64,000 bases of DNA from GCA-002701455 sp964342575 (GCA_964342575.1 CAYFGZ010000003.1:1-64000); one strand, 5' to 3'. Counted from the stretch's first letter, positions 43,141 to 52,545 are shown. Notes: generated from the sequence alone by a model not told the origin. Made by a program: numbers and translations.

Positions 43141-43839
43141 TTACAGACTTTCGCCTTTATCATGCAATACACTGGTCAATTGAGCTAGAATAGATATAGC
43201 GATTTCTGAAGGAGATATCGCTCCTATATCCAATCCTGCGGGGCCATGAATGCGCTGTAACATGTCATCTGTAAACCCTTTCTCCCGAAGTCGCGTGAGC
43301 CTTTGTGCGTGGGTGCGTCTGCTACCTAAGGAGGCTATATAAAACGCCGGTCCTTTCAAGGCTACTTCCAAAGCTGGATCATCTAACTTCGGGTCATGGG
43401 TCAAAGTTACGACAGCTGTTCTGGTGTCGGGGGATAACTTCATAAGCGCGTCATCAGGCCAATCGTCTACAACTTTTGTATCTGGAAATCTACTTTCAGT
43501 TGCAAATGATCCTCTTGGATCAACTACAAAAACATCATAGCCGGCAACCGTCGCCATTGGAGCTAAGGCTTGAGAAATGTGAACTGCTCCTATTATTATT
43601 AGTCTTAAGGGGGGATTAAGTACGTGCACGAATAGCTCATCGTTTGAAATAAGGCGGCTTTTATTGTCTTTTATGCACGAGATGATTTCATCGAGTTGAT
43701 GTTCCGCTATTTCTAGCCCTTCGCTTGGTGAATACTCTTTAATAATGACCTGCGCACCATCGATAATCCGGGTAACTATTGCTATAGGTATTTTTGCGGC
43801 CTCGGCTTTTAATATATTGTCGAGTGTATTTCTTTTCAT
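43141..43839 (-). CDS. XdhC-family maturation factor (Rossmann domain, CoxF/CoxI-like)
   Basis: Molybdenum-hydroxylase maturation protein, 232 residues. The C-terminal XdhC domain is evident: LIIIGAVHISQALAPMATVAGYDVFVVDPRGSFAT, VVTLTHDPKLDDPAL, YIASLGSRRTHAQRLTRLREKGF and IHGPAGLDIGAISPSEIAISILA. XdhC binds the sulfurated molybdenum cofactor and inserts it into the apoenzyme. The N-terminal half is short; a separate 113-residue XdhC N-terminal-type gene lies just upstream (5-bp gap), so the two may form one factor. Confidence 0.9.
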   Translation of the reverse strand: MKRNTLDNILKAEAAKIPIAIVTRIIDGAQVIIKEYSPSEGLEIAEHQLDEIISCIKDNKSRLISNDELFVHVLNPPLRLIIIGAVHISQALAPMATVAGYDVFVVDPRGSFATESRFPDTKVVDDWPDDALMKLSPDTRTAVVTLTHDPKLDDPALEVALKGPAFYIASLGSRRTHAQRLTRLREKGFTDDMLQRIHGPAGLDIGAISPSEIAISILAQLTSVLHDKGESL

Positions 43840-43844
43840 CGCGA

Positions 43845-44186
43845 CTAACTTTCCACACGTTCAATGAAAACGCGAACAGTCCCACCACATGCCAAACCAA
43901 CTTCCCAGGCTTCTTCATTCGAAACACCAAATTCCAATAGACTTGGGCTTCCAGTATCCATAACTTTTAGTGCTTCCTTTACAACGGCGCCTTCTATACA
44001 CCCTCCTGAGACAGAACCAATAATTTCTCCCTTTTCATTAATTCCCAATTGGCTTCCCACCGGGCGAGGAGAACTTCCCCACGTATCAACTACCGTGGCT
44101 ATAGCACTCTTTGAGCCATCGTCAATCCAATCAACAACAGTTTTTAAAACATTATCGGTCCCAGCAATCTCAGACGTTTTGGTCAT
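43845..44186 (-). CDS. XdhC/CoxI N-terminal domain protein
   Basis: 113-residue protein with the XdhC/CoxI N-terminal domain: VVDTWGSSPRPVGSQLGINEKGEIIGSVSGGCIEGAVVKEALKV, and a conserved GVSNEEAWEVGLACGGTVRVFIE ending with the GLxCGG cysteine. In many bacteria this block is fused to the Rossmann XdhC domain; here it is separate and adjacent to the gene that carries the latter. It belongs to the coxD-coxE-xdhC-mocA-iscU maturation run on the minus strand. Confidence 0.9.
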   Translation of the reverse strand: MTKTSEIAGTDNVLKTVVDWIDDGSKSAIATVVDTWGSSPRPVGSQLGINEKGEIIGSVSGGCIEGAVVKEALKVMDTGSPSLLEFGVSNEEAWEVGLACGGTVRVFIERVES

Positions 44187-44208
44187 CTCTTATTTTCCTA
44201 TGCATCTC

Positions 44209-45480
44209 TTACTCCAAATTCCGTAATTTATCTAACCAAGGTGCCATTTCAAAGGATCTATTTTTTTTATCCGGTTGAAGGGCAACTGCAAGTTCTTCAA
44301 GGCTATCCAAAGAATGTACTGGGCGAAATTCATCAACGTGGGGGAGTATCTCTCTTACCCCAATTGCTTTGGGTGCAAATTCTTGGAACCTCAAAAGAGG
44401 GTTTAACCAAATTAGCCGATGACAGGATTTTTGTAATCGGTCAATCTCTTTTCTCAAACCTATTCCCCCAGCTCGATCTAACCCATCAGTTACAAATAGC
44501 ACAATTGGTGCAGTACCTAGAACCCTTCGGCTCCATTTTTGATTAAACTCCCGTATACAATCCCCAATTCGCGTCCCCCCGGACCAATCTACCACAGCTT
44601 TACTTGCACCTTGGAGAGCCTCATCGACGTCTTTATGGCGCAAAAAACGTGTCACATTAGTTAAGCGTGTCCCAAATAAAAAAGTGTGAACTTCTGGTCG
44701 TGCATTACTGAGTACATGCATAAAATGTAAAATCATCCTGGAATATTTAGTCATTGATCCAGATATATCACATATCGCGGTAACGGAAGGAGATTTTGAT
44801 GTCCGACGCTTGTAGCGTAACGGGATATAATCGCCCCCATTACGAAGCGTGTCTAGTAGACTTTGGCGTAAATCTATCTTCCCATAAGTGTGAGCTTTAG
44901 AATACCGTCTAATTGGAATTTCATTGACCGTGAGCTTCATCCGTGAGATGAGGAACCGCGCGTTTGAGACCTCCTCTGTTGACATGTTGTCGAAATCCAT
45001 AGTCTGCAATAATTCCGAGCTTGAATACGTCATAGTTGAATCCAAATCGATTTTTTGAGCCTCACGGTTTTGCCCGGTTGAGTCAGAGTCTTTGTTGGAA
45101 TTTTGCAAGGCTTCTTGGACCCTACGATTAAGAGTATTTGGTTGCTCTGTACTCCCATTCGTCTTGAATGTAGGTAGGATCAATCCCATCATTTTTTCAA
45201 GTAATCGTGGGTTTTTCCAAAATATATGAAACGCTTGATCAAAAATTTCGTGCTGATCTTTACTGCTTACATAGGTGGCATGTAGCGCCCAGTAAAAGAC
45301 ACTCCTATCACCTATACCAACCTTTGAAATTGCTTGTATTCCATCAATTATTTGCCTCGGACCAACTGGTAAACCGGCAGCTCTTAGTACCCTTCCAAAA
45401 TGCATGATATTCTCGGATAGTCGACCCGTATCGGTATTATCTTCGCAAGGTTCATTTACGAGGCATTTGGTCACTAGCAC
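44209..45480 (-). CDS. coxE: CoxE-type VWA-domain maturation protein
   Basis: 423-residue CoxE homologue. The C-terminal von Willebrand A domain has the MIDAS motif CDISGSMTKYSRM near residue 240 and VLFVTDGLDR near 325. CoxD (MoxR ATPase) and CoxE work together to mature the CuSMoO2 or related molybdenum centre in CO dehydrogenase and its relatives. It overlaps coxD by 7 bp, so the two proteins are co-translated. Confidence 0.92.
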   Translation of the reverse strand: MLVTKCLVNEPCEDNTDTGRLSENIMHFGRVLRAAGLPVGPRQIIDGIQAISKVGIGDRSVFYWALHATYVSSKDQHEIFDQAFHIFWKNPRLLEKMMGLILPTFKTNGSTEQPNTLNRRVQEALQNSNKDSDSTGQNREAQKIDLDSTMTYSSSELLQTMDFDNMSTEEVSNARFLISRMKLTVNEIPIRRYSKAHTYGKIDLRQSLLDTLRNGGDYIPLRYKRRTSKSPSVTAICDISGSMTKYSRMILHFMHVLSNARPEVHTFLFGTRLTNVTRFLRHKDVDEALQGASKAVVDWSGGTRIGDCIREFNQKWSRRVLGTAPIVLFVTDGLDRAGGIGLRKEIDRLQKSCHRLIWLNPLLRFQEFAPKAIGVREILPHVDEFRPVHSLDSLEELAVALQPDKKNRSFEMAPWLDKLRNLE

Positions 45481-46409
45481 TCTTCCGATTTTTTGTTGCG
45501 GATTGTAGAAAACTCCGCACTGACCTGATTTAATAAGATATTTGCTTCATCCCCTTGAATTTTGGCAATATCATCTTGATATTTCAGCAGAATACCCAGT
45601 GTATTATCAACGCCGGTCGGATTAAGTGAAAGATGATTCAACTGGATCAACGATTGTATCCAATCGATAGTTTCGGCAACTCCCGGATGTTTAAATAAAT
45701 CCAGTTTTCTTAAACGTTGTACAAACGCAACCACTTGGTTGGTCAAAATTGTTGGTGCATCCGGAATTTTTATTCTTAAAATTTCCATTTCTCTTGCAGC
45801 GTCGGGATAATCTAGCCAGTAATAAAAACAGCGCCTCTTTAAGGCATCATGTATCTCTCGCGTTCTATTCGAAGTTATAATCACAATGGGTTCTTCGGGA
45901 GCCTTTACAATCCCACTCTCGGGTATTGTGATTTGATAATCTGAAAGGACTTCGAGCAGATAAGCTTCAAAGGGTGCATCTGTTCTATCCAGCTCATCTA
46001 TTAATAAAATCGGAGGGCCTCCGGGGGTTCGTTCAAGTGCCTGCAGTAATGGACGTTTTATTAAAAACTTTTCAGAGAAAAGATCCTCAGCACTGCGAGC
46101 ATCATCCAACTTTCCTCCCGCTTCTATAACTCGAATTTGTAACATTTGGCGGGAATAGTTCCATTCGTAAACAGCGGAGTTGACATCGAGACCCTCATAA
46201 CACTGAAGTCGGATTAAGCGACGCTTCAATGTTTTAGCCAAAACTTTCGCTATTTCTGTTTTTCCAACGCCGGCCTCTCCCTCTAAAAATAAGGGGCGTT
46301 TCAACGATAGGGATAAATATAAAGCGGTTGCTAGGGAGTCGTCCGAAATATATCCACCATTTTTCAATAACTCTTTTGTATCTGAAACTGATTTGGGTAG
46401 TAACCGCAT
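45474..46409 (-). CDS. coxD: CoxD-type MoxR AAA+ ATPase
   Basis: MoxR-family ATPase of 311 residues: Walker A LEGEAGVGKTEIAK near residue 43, Walker B ILLIDELDRTDAPFEAYLLEVL near 135, sensor ITSNRTREIHDALKRRC with an arginine finger near 180. CoxD acts as an unfoldase for maturation of molybdenum hydroxylases, assisted by CoxE. It heads the run of maturation genes; the 249-bp upstream gap to the plus-strand nitroreductase probably holds divergent promoters, but I could not identify boxes with confidence. Confidence 0.93.
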   Translation of the reverse strand: MRLLPKSVSDTKELLKNGGYISDDSLATALYLSLSLKRPLFLEGEAGVGKTEIAKVLAKTLKRRLIRLQCYEGLDVNSAVYEWNYSRQMLQIRVIEAGGKLDDARSAEDLFSEKFLIKRPLLQALERTPGGPPILLIDELDRTDAPFEAYLLEVLSDYQITIPESGIVKAPEEPIVIITSNRTREIHDALKRRCFYYWLDYPDAAREMEILRIKIPDAPTILTNQVVAFVQRLRKLDLFKHPGVAETIDWIQSLIQLNHLSLNPTGVDNTLGILLKYQDDIAKIQGDEANILLNQVSAEFSTIRNKKSEEC

Positions 46410-46658
46410 GAATTATATCTGGCTTCCATAAATTAAAATTAAATCGAAGGTTGGTCTTGAGATGCTAATTATCATCTATGAGAATAAGACCTAAATAGCT
46501 AACTAATCAATATACTCTGTGATTGCTTACGCTTTAGCTATCGGTTAGTCCATACTTTCGATATCATCAGAGTATTATATATATTTGATGATGGTATCTT
46601 CAATACAAGTAGTGAATCAATGTTTCTAATAAAGATATAAAAGGAATAGTATAGTTTC

Positions 46659-47372
46659 ATGAATACTCCACCTCTCATTCCCACTGACTTTCTTGATTTG
46701 AATCCAGTTGAAAAAGTTATTTCACAAAGACGCTCGTTAAGGGGCTTTCTTGATAAACCAGTCGATATATCCATCATAAAGCGTATTTTACAAATTTCAG
46801 GTAGAGCACCCAGCGGTACTAATATGCAACCCTGGAAAGGCCACGTTTTAACAGGAGCTGCGCTTAAATCTTTTGGAATTAGTTTGCAGGCTGTTTCTAA
46901 TGATCCGAGTGCAAAGAATGAATCAGAGTTTTCTTATTATCCTGACGAGTTTTTCGAACCATATAAGAGCCGTCGCCGTAAGGTCGGCTGGGATCTATAT
47001 GGACTTTTAGGAATAGAAAAGGGAGACTTCGCGAAAACTAAAGCGCAGCACGATCGGAATCTGATATTTTTTGACGCACCAGTTGGCATGATTTTTACTA
47101 TTCATCGAGATTTGAAAATTGGGAGTTGGCTGGATTTTGGTATGTTCCTTCAAAACGTTATGATATTGGCGAGAAGTCATGGCCTAGAAACGTGTCCACA
47201 AGCGGCTTTTGCACACTTTCATCGTACGATCCGACAACACGTGGCTGTAGGAGATGAAAATATCGTAGTCTGTGGTATGGCGGTTGGATACGCGGATTGG
47301 AGCCGTCCAGAAAATGCCTTAATTCCAGATCGGGAACCAATAGAAAATTACATAAATTTCCAAAGCGAGTAG
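46659..47372 (+). CDS. Nitroreductase family protein
   Basis: FMN-dependent nitroreductase-like enzyme of 237 residues. VISQRRSLRGFLDKPVD at the N-terminus, SGRAPSGTNMQPWKGHVLTG near residue 48 and the late VVCGMAVGYADWSRPEN block match the family. These enzymes reduce nitro compounds, quinones or enones with NAD(P)H; the physiological substrate is unknown. It is the only plus-strand gene inside the molybdenum hydroxylase locus, lying between coxD and coxM and converging on coxM. Relationship to the Mo enzyme is unproven. Confidence 0.9.
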   Translation: MNTPPLIPTDFLDLNPVEKVISQRRSLRGFLDKPVDISIIKRILQISGRAPSGTNMQPWKGHVLTGAALKSFGISLQAVSNDPSAKNESEFSYYPDEFFEPYKSRRRKVGWDLYGLLGIEKGDFAKTKAQHDRNLIFFDAPVGMIFTIHRDLKIGSWLDFGMFLQNVMILARSHGLETCPQAAFAHFHRTIRQHVAVGDENIVVCGMAVGYADWSRPENALIPDREPIENYINFQSE

Positions 47373-47419
47373 GGTGCCTGATGAATTCTTAAACATTCAA
47401 AAAAGCTATTGTCGCAACG

Positions 47420-48214
47420 TTAACCAGCCGCCGCCACCGCTCTTTTAGCCATAGTAACGATCAAGCTCGCACGATAATCGCTCTGGGCGTGAATATCGGA
47501 CATTAGGCCATCAGGAGATATTTCGACCCCTTCAATGCTCGCCGAAGAAAAATTGTGAGATAATGCGTCCTCTAATTCAGATGCCCTGAAAACACCATCC
47601 TCTCCGGCACCTGTCACTGCAACGCGAGTTTCTGCTCCCCTTGTTGCCACAAACACGCCAACAAGGGCATATCGTGAGGCTGGATTTGGGAACTTCATAT
47701 AACAGGCTTTCTCTGGGATAGAAAATTTTACTGACGTAATTAATTCGCCTTCGTCAAGAGCTGTATCGAACATTCCCGTGAAAAAATCATCCGCATGAAT
47801 TTCACGTCGATCCGTTACTATGTTAGCGTTCAGAGCAAGGCAGGCAGCCGGATAGTCGGCCGCTGGATCATTATTTGCAATAGATCCACCAATGGTACCT
47901 CTATTCCGGACTTGAGGGTCGCCGATTCCCCTAGCAAGGTTAACTAACGCCGGAATATTCTTCGCTACCTGTTCTGACGACGCTACAGCGGAGTGCGTCG
48001 TCATTGCACCAATTGAGAGCTCTTTGTCCATCGTGATAAAGCTTAAATCCGAAATGCCGGCAAGATCAATAAGGTCAGATGGTTGTGCCAGACGTTGTTT
48101 TAAAGTTGGCAGCAGCGTTTGGCCACCTGCCAAGTATGTTCCATCCGAAGCACCTTTATGGGCGTTGATGGCGTCACTAATACTGGACGCATTCTGGTAA
48201 TTAAAATCATGCAT
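47420..48214 (-). CDS. coxM: Molybdenum hydroxylase FAD-binding subunit (CoxM-like)
   Basis: Flavin subunit of a xanthine-oxidase-type enzyme, 264 residues. FAD-binding motifs are AGGQTLLPTLKQRL near residue 31 and IGGSIANNDPAADYPA near 108-120. The C-terminal CODH-flavoprotein domain follows. It passes electrons from the 2Fe-2S centres to a quinone or other acceptor. It is the third gene of the S-L-M operon, and is 33 bp after coxL. In form I CO dehydrogenases the order is M-S-L, so this order supports form II. Confidence 0.93.
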   Translation of the reverse strand: MHDFNYQNASSISDAINAHKGASDGTYLAGGQTLLPTLKQRLAQPSDLIDLAGISDLSFITMDKELSIGAMTTHSAVASSEQVAKNIPALVNLARGIGDPQVRNRGTIGGSIANNDPAADYPAACLALNANIVTDRREIHADDFFTGMFDTALDEGELITSVKFSIPEKACYMKFPNPASRYALVGVFVATRGAETRVAVTGAGEDGVFRASELEDALSHNFSSASIEGVEISPDGLMSDIHAQSDYRASLIVTMAKRAVAAAG

Positions 48215-48247
48215 AACTTAATCCTTTTTCATCAAATACCGTTCACT

Positions 48248-50620
48248 TTATGATGCCGATTTTCCATTTTGGATTGCACTCCATACTTTGGAGGGGGTCG
48301 CTGGCATAGCTACATCCGTCACTCCCATATCAGATAACGCGTCGACAATCGCATTAATAACGGCTGGAGGAGATCCAATTGCACCTACTTCCCCAACTCC
48401 CTTTACACCCAGTGTGTTATGGGTGCATAAGGTGGATTCAGTGGCAACTTGAAAGTTAGGAAGATTATCTGCCCGTGGCATTGTGTAATCCATGTACGAT
48501 CCGGTAAGCAGTTGTCCTTGATCATCGTAACCGCAACCTTCTAAAAGAGCTTGGCCAATTCCTTGGGCTACGCCCCCGTGCACTTGACCTTCTACGATCA
48601 TTGGATTAATTACACGCCCTATGTCATCAACAGCAGTAAAATTGACAACTTCGGTGACTCCAGTTTCGGGATCTACTTCCACCTCACAAATATGGCAACC
48701 GCCAGGAAACGTAAAATTTGCTGGGTCATAAAAGGCGGTCTCATCCAGGCCGGGCTCCAATTCGTCGTGTGGAAAATTGTGAGGTACATAGGCCGTCAAG
48801 GCTACTTCTCCAAATGCCATTGTCTTGTCAGTTCCAGAAACTATAAAATTTCCATCCTTAAACTCTATATCCTCCGGGGCCGCTTCTAGGCAGTGCGCCG
48901 CTATTTTAGTGGCTTTCTCTATTACCTTATTCGTCGCGCGCAATAAGGCTTCGCCTCCAACGGCAAGGGATCGAGAACCATATGTACCCATTCCAAATTG
49001 AACGTTGCCTGTATCACCATGATTAATCTCAACATTCTCGATTGGGATACCCAATTGATCTGAAACAATTTGCGCAAATGTTGTCTCGTGACCTTGGCCA
49101 TGGCTATGGCTTCCTGTAAAAACGGTAACCGAACCCGTTGGGTGAACTCTCACTTCCGCAGATTCATATAGTCCAGCTCTTGCGCCTAGCGCACCGGCAA
49201 CGGCGGATGGAGCTATTCCACAAGCCTCTATATAAGTCGAATAACCTAAACCTCTTTTTTTCCCTGAGGCTTCAGAAGCACTCCGCCGTGCATCAAATCC
49301 ATTTACATCGGCTAGCTTCATGGCCGAGTTTAAAGTCGTTTGATAATCCCCACTATCATAGGCAAGTGCAACAGGAGTTTGATATGGAAACGCATCGGGT
49401 TCAATCATATTTCGTCGCCGGATTTCTACTGGATCCATTCCTGTTTCCCTAGCTGCTTTATCAACTATTCGCTCTAATAAATACGAGGCTTCTGGTCGAC
49501 CAGCACCTCTATACGCGTCAACCGGAACTGTCGTTGTGAAAATTGCTTTAACATTTGCGTAAATTACGGGCGTTTTATAGACACCGGCCAAAAGCGTTGC
49601 ATATAAATATGTTGGTACGCTGCTGGCAAAGGTCGAAAGATATGCACCCATATTAGCGTAGGTTTCCACTTTCAATGCTGTAAAATTGCCTTCTTTGTCA
49701 AGCCCCAGTTTCGCATGAGTTACATGGTCCCTCCCGTGAGCATCGGTTACAAAGCTTTCCGAACGCTCAGCTGTCCATTTGATTGGGCGACCAATTTTTT
49801 CAGCGGCCCAGGTGATTATTGTCTCTTCCGCGTAAAGAAAAATTTTAGATCCAAAACCGCCACCGACATCCGGAGCTATAACTCTTAACTTATGCTCTGG
49901 AAGGGATAGGACGAATGCCCCCATTAACAGTCGGATAACGTGGGGATTCTGAGATGTAGTATAAACTGTATACTCGGAAGTTGCTTTATTATATTCAGCA
50001 ATTGCTGCGCGTGGTTCCATTGCATTTGGGATTAAGCGATTATTTACTATATCAATCTCTGTCACATGGGCAGCTGCCGATAGGGCGGCATCAACTGCTT
50101 CCTTATCCCCAAGCCCCCAATCATAACACTTGTTAGTGGCTATATCGTCATGGACTAGAGGCCCACCGGCCTCGGCGGCCTTCATATCCATAACGGCCGG
50201 TAAAATTTCGTAATCGACTTTTATCCGATTAGCGGCAGATTTTGCATTCGCAAGCGTATCTGCTATTACCACTGCGACCTGATCACCAACATGGCGAACC
50301 TTGCCTTGGGCTAGCACTGGATGCGGTGGCTCATGCATCGGTTCCCCATCCTCTGAGTGAATTTGCCATCCACAAGGTAATCCTCCCACTTGCATATCCT
50401 CTCCGGTAAAGACGGCAATCACGCCGGCTGCACTTTCGGCATTTGAGGTATCTATAGCAATTATTTTTGCATGGGCATGTGGACTGCGCAGCATATAAGC
50501 ATACGACTGATCGGGTCGATTTATATCGTCGGTATAGTGACCCTGTCCTGTTAAAAACCGGAAATCCTCCAGCCGCTTTACGCTTGCTCCTATTCCTGAA
50601 TTCGTTGCTCCATCTGGCAT
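48248..50620 (-). CDS. coxL: Molybdenum hydroxylase large subunit, form II CoxL-like
   Basis: Molybdopterin subunit of about 790 residues. The active-site loop reads VDAYRGAGRPEAS, the form II signature; the CO-oxidising form I enzymes have AYxCSFR instead, so CO oxidation should not be assumed. The Mo-binding domain has GGGFGSKIFLYAEE, and the catalytic Glu is in GVKGVGEVGAIGSPPA near the end. ATG 50620 is chosen (GGGGG upstream, directly after the coxS stop); GTG-type ORF extension to 50635 overlaps coxS. Substrate may be a heterocycle, aldehyde or purine-like compound. Confidence 0.94.
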   Translation of the reverse strand: MPDGATNSGIGASVKRLEDFRFLTGQGHYTDDINRPDQSYAYMLRSPHAHAKIIAIDTSNAESAAGVIAVFTGEDMQVGGLPCGWQIHSEDGEPMHEPPHPVLAQGKVRHVGDQVAVVIADTLANAKSAANRIKVDYEILPAVMDMKAAEAGGPLVHDDIATNKCYDWGLGDKEAVDAALSAAAHVTEIDIVNNRLIPNAMEPRAAIAEYNKATSEYTVYTTSQNPHVIRLLMGAFVLSLPEHKLRVIAPDVGGGFGSKIFLYAEETIITWAAEKIGRPIKWTAERSESFVTDAHGRDHVTHAKLGLDKEGNFTALKVETYANMGAYLSTFASSVPTYLYATLLAGVYKTPVIYANVKAIFTTTVPVDAYRGAGRPEASYLLERIVDKAARETGMDPVEIRRRNMIEPDAFPYQTPVALAYDSGDYQTTLNSAMKLADVNGFDARRSASEASGKKRGLGYSTYIEACGIAPSAVAGALGARAGLYESAEVRVHPTGSVTVFTGSHSHGQGHETTFAQIVSDQLGIPIENVEINHGDTGNVQFGMGTYGSRSLAVGGEALLRATNKVIEKATKIAAHCLEAAPEDIEFKDGNFIVSGTDKTMAFGEVALTAYVPHNFPHDELEPGLDETAFYDPANFTFPGGCHICEVEVDPETGVTEVVNFTAVDDIGRVINPMIVEGQVHGGVAQGIGQALLEGCGYDDQGQLLTGSYMDYTMPRADNLPNFQVATESTLCTHNTLGVKGVGEVGAIGSPPAVINAIVDALSDMGVTDVAMPATPSKVWSAIQNGKSAS

Positions 50621-50621
50621 A

Positions 50622-51089
50622 TCAACCCCCCGCACTTTCAGCAGCTTCTTTTATTGATTTAACAATATTGTGATAACCGGTGCAGCGGCAGATATTCCCC
50701 TCTAACCACTCTCGTATTTCAGTTTCAGAGGCAGATGGGTGTTTGTTTACTAGATCAACCGCACTCATAACCATTCCGGGAGTACAGAAACCACATTGGA
50801 GGCCATGATTATTTCGGAAAGACTCCTGCATTGGATGCAGTTTTTCACCATCCGCCAAACCTTCGATTGTGGTGATATCCGCGTCCATTGCCTGAAGCGC
50901 TAACATAGTACAACTTTTTACCGAATTTCCATTCAAATGCACTACACAAGCACCGCATTGGCTTGTATCACAGCCCACGTGGGTCCCAGTTAATCGTAGA
51001 TGTTCTCGGAGAAACTGAACTAATAAGGTTCTAGCTTCTATTTCTCCAGAAACATGCTTTCCATTGACCGTCATCGATACGGATGGCAT
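50622..51089 (-). CDS. coxS: Molybdenum hydroxylase 2Fe-2S subunit (CoxS-like)
   Basis: Small iron-sulfur subunit of 155 residues with two 2Fe-2S clusters. The plant-type ferredoxin motif GCDTSQCGACVVHLNG (followed by a distal Cys in KSCTML) is near residue 40, and the second cluster motif GFCTPGMVMS with WLEGNICRCTGYHNIVK near 100-145. It is the first gene of the coxS-L-M operon, reading away from the 399-bp gap before metA; its promoter must be in that gap. Confidence 0.95.
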   Translation of the reverse strand: MPSVSMTVNGKHVSGEIEARTLLVQFLREHLRLTGTHVGCDTSQCGACVVHLNGNSVKSCTMLALQAMDADITTIEGLADGEKLHPMQESFRNNHGLQCGFCTPGMVMSAVDLVNKHPSASETEIREWLEGNICRCTGYHNIVKSIKEAAESAGG

Positions 51090-51488
51090 GGCTTATTTCC
51101 CCCCTGTATAATCAATACATATATAGCCTTGTCTGGGAGAAAATCGGTCCTTTAAACCACTCCGCAACGAACTTTCCCCCAATTTATCTTGAAACAGTGT
51201 CATTTGGATCAACGGTTGGTCAAGAGATACATGGGGAAAATTTATCATTCCATTAAAAATTCTATTAAATCCATCGCCTGGAAACCAATATATTTTTAAT
51301 TTTTTTCAATAAGTTAGTCTTTATTTTTAAAAAAAAACATTAGTAAAATTTTTGTATTTAATTTTCAATTCAAAGTTCCTGAAATAGGAAAAACAGCCTG
51401 ATATCCTGGTAAAACTCAAAGTTTGTTCGCCTATCTACAAACTGACTTTAACCTTTAGAGGGGAAGTTTAAATAATTGGGCTCTTCAA
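51090..51488. other. 399-bp non-coding gap between metA and coxS
   Basis: The longest gap without a gene. It is AT-rich, with a T-rich and A-rich stretch around 51295-51340 (runs of six to nine). It should carry the coxS promoter (minus strand) and the metA terminator. An inverted repeat at 51420-51443 and a small TTCCT/AGGAA hairpin at 51376-51390 are visible. I see no tRNA or known riboswitch in it. Confidence 0.6.
51420..51443 (-). terminator. Candidate metA terminator hairpin
   Basis: AGTTTGT and ACAAACT pair over 7 bp around a 10-nt loop, 46 bp beyond the metA stop on the minus strand. The following bases TTTGAGTTTT are only moderately T-rich, so function is uncertain. Confidence 0.35.
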
Positions 51489-52406
51489 CTAATTCCCGAT
51501 ATCCTCAAGACAGAATGGCGTAGTTTGATATAGATAATTTACCCAATTGCTAAACAATAGATGACCGTTTCCACGCCAGGTATTAATGGGGTCATTAGAG
51601 GGATTGTTTTCTGGATAATAATTGACAGGAATATTGGGCTTATCTCCGGCCTTTAAATCTCTCAGGTATTCCTGGTGTAGCGTAGTCGAATCATACTCAA
51701 GATGATTGAACATATGAAGATGCCGAAGACTAGTATCTTGTATAAGGCACAAGCCAGATTCTTTTGAGTCGATCAACACTTCTAACTGTGAAAAATTTTG
51801 TAAATCGCTAACTCGGTTTTCAGTATGCCTTGAAACAGGAGTGGTAAACTGGTCATCAAGCCCATGCAAAAGAATAGAAGGTTTCTGGCGTACAGAATGT
51901 TGATATATACCGAATAGCTTCTGCCTAAGTTGGTATTTTGGTATTTTATAAAAATGATATAGTGCAGCCTGAGCCCCCCAGCATAAGGTAAACAATCCAT
52001 GCACATGGCTCCGAGACCAATCAAAAATACTACATAGTTCAGCCCAATAGGTAACTTCTTCAAACGGGATTTGTTCTATGGGCGCCCCTGTTACTATCAT
52101 GCCATCGAACTTTTCAAGGCGAACATCTTCCCAGTGTCTATAGAAGTCCAACATGTGTTCCCTAGATGTGTTTTTTGGTTGATGCCCTGTAGGCGCCAAC
52201 AGTGTCATCTCTACTTGTAATGGGGATCCCGCTAAAACCCGAGCTATTTGAGTTTCTGTTTCAATTTTTTTTGGCATTAGGTTTAATAATGCGATTTTTA
52301 AGGGGCGAATATCTTGACGTATCGCATCATTTTCTTTGATAAGAAGGACGCCTTCTTTCTCTAGGATGTCAGTCGCTGGCAAATCTTGTGGAATTTTAAT
52401 AGGCAT
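51489..52406 (-). CDS. metA: Homoserine O-acyltransferase MetA, acetyl-type
   Basis: MetA activates homoserine for methionine synthesis; the 305-residue length is typical. The start ATG 52406 gives the family N-terminus MPIKIPQDLPA; a longer ORF start at 52514 has no family match. With this numbering the catalytic Cys is exactly Cys142 (FTLCWGAQ) and the specificity residue is Glu111 (TGAPIEQ). Glu at this position is established for acetyl-CoA-using MetA, while E. coli-type succinyl enzymes have Gly, so homoserine O-acetyltransferase is predicted. His and Glu of RHTENR are also intact. Confidence 0.95.
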   Translation of the reverse strand: MPIKIPQDLPATDILEKEGVLLIKENDAIRQDIRPLKIALLNLMPKKIETETQIARVLAGSPLQVEMTLLAPTGHQPKNTSREHMLDFYRHWEDVRLEKFDGMIVTGAPIEQIPFEEVTYWAELCSIFDWSRSHVHGLFTLCWGAQAALYHFYKIPKYQLRQKLFGIYQHSVRQKPSILLHGLDDQFTTPVSRHTENRVSDLQNFSQLEVLIDSKESGLCLIQDTSLRHLHMFNHLEYDSTTLHQEYLRDLKAGDKPNIPVNYYPENNPSNDPINTWRGNGHLLFSNWVNYLYQTTPFCLEDIGN

Positions 52407-52545
52407 AATGAACGTAATAACTTGATTAATTGAAAATATAAAGGACTTTAGATGTATTCGTTGTTTGAATGGTGCACATATTAAAAAAATTGGAATGGAT
52501 GACCCTAAGGTCAATGATCATTATATAATTTTAATAGTTTACCTA

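Noticed and set aside
48248..51089. Annotation of coxSLM as a true aerobic CO dehydrogenase
   Set aside because: The large subunit has AYRGAGR instead of the form I AYxCSFR loop, and the gene order is S-L-M, both form II features.
52407..52545. Possible SAM-II type riboswitch before metA, common in alphaproteobacteria
   Set aside because: The leader does not show the conserved SAM-II pseudoknot strings that I know; only a 5-bp TGACC/GGTCA hairpin at 52500-52513 is visible. A covariance-model search would settle it.
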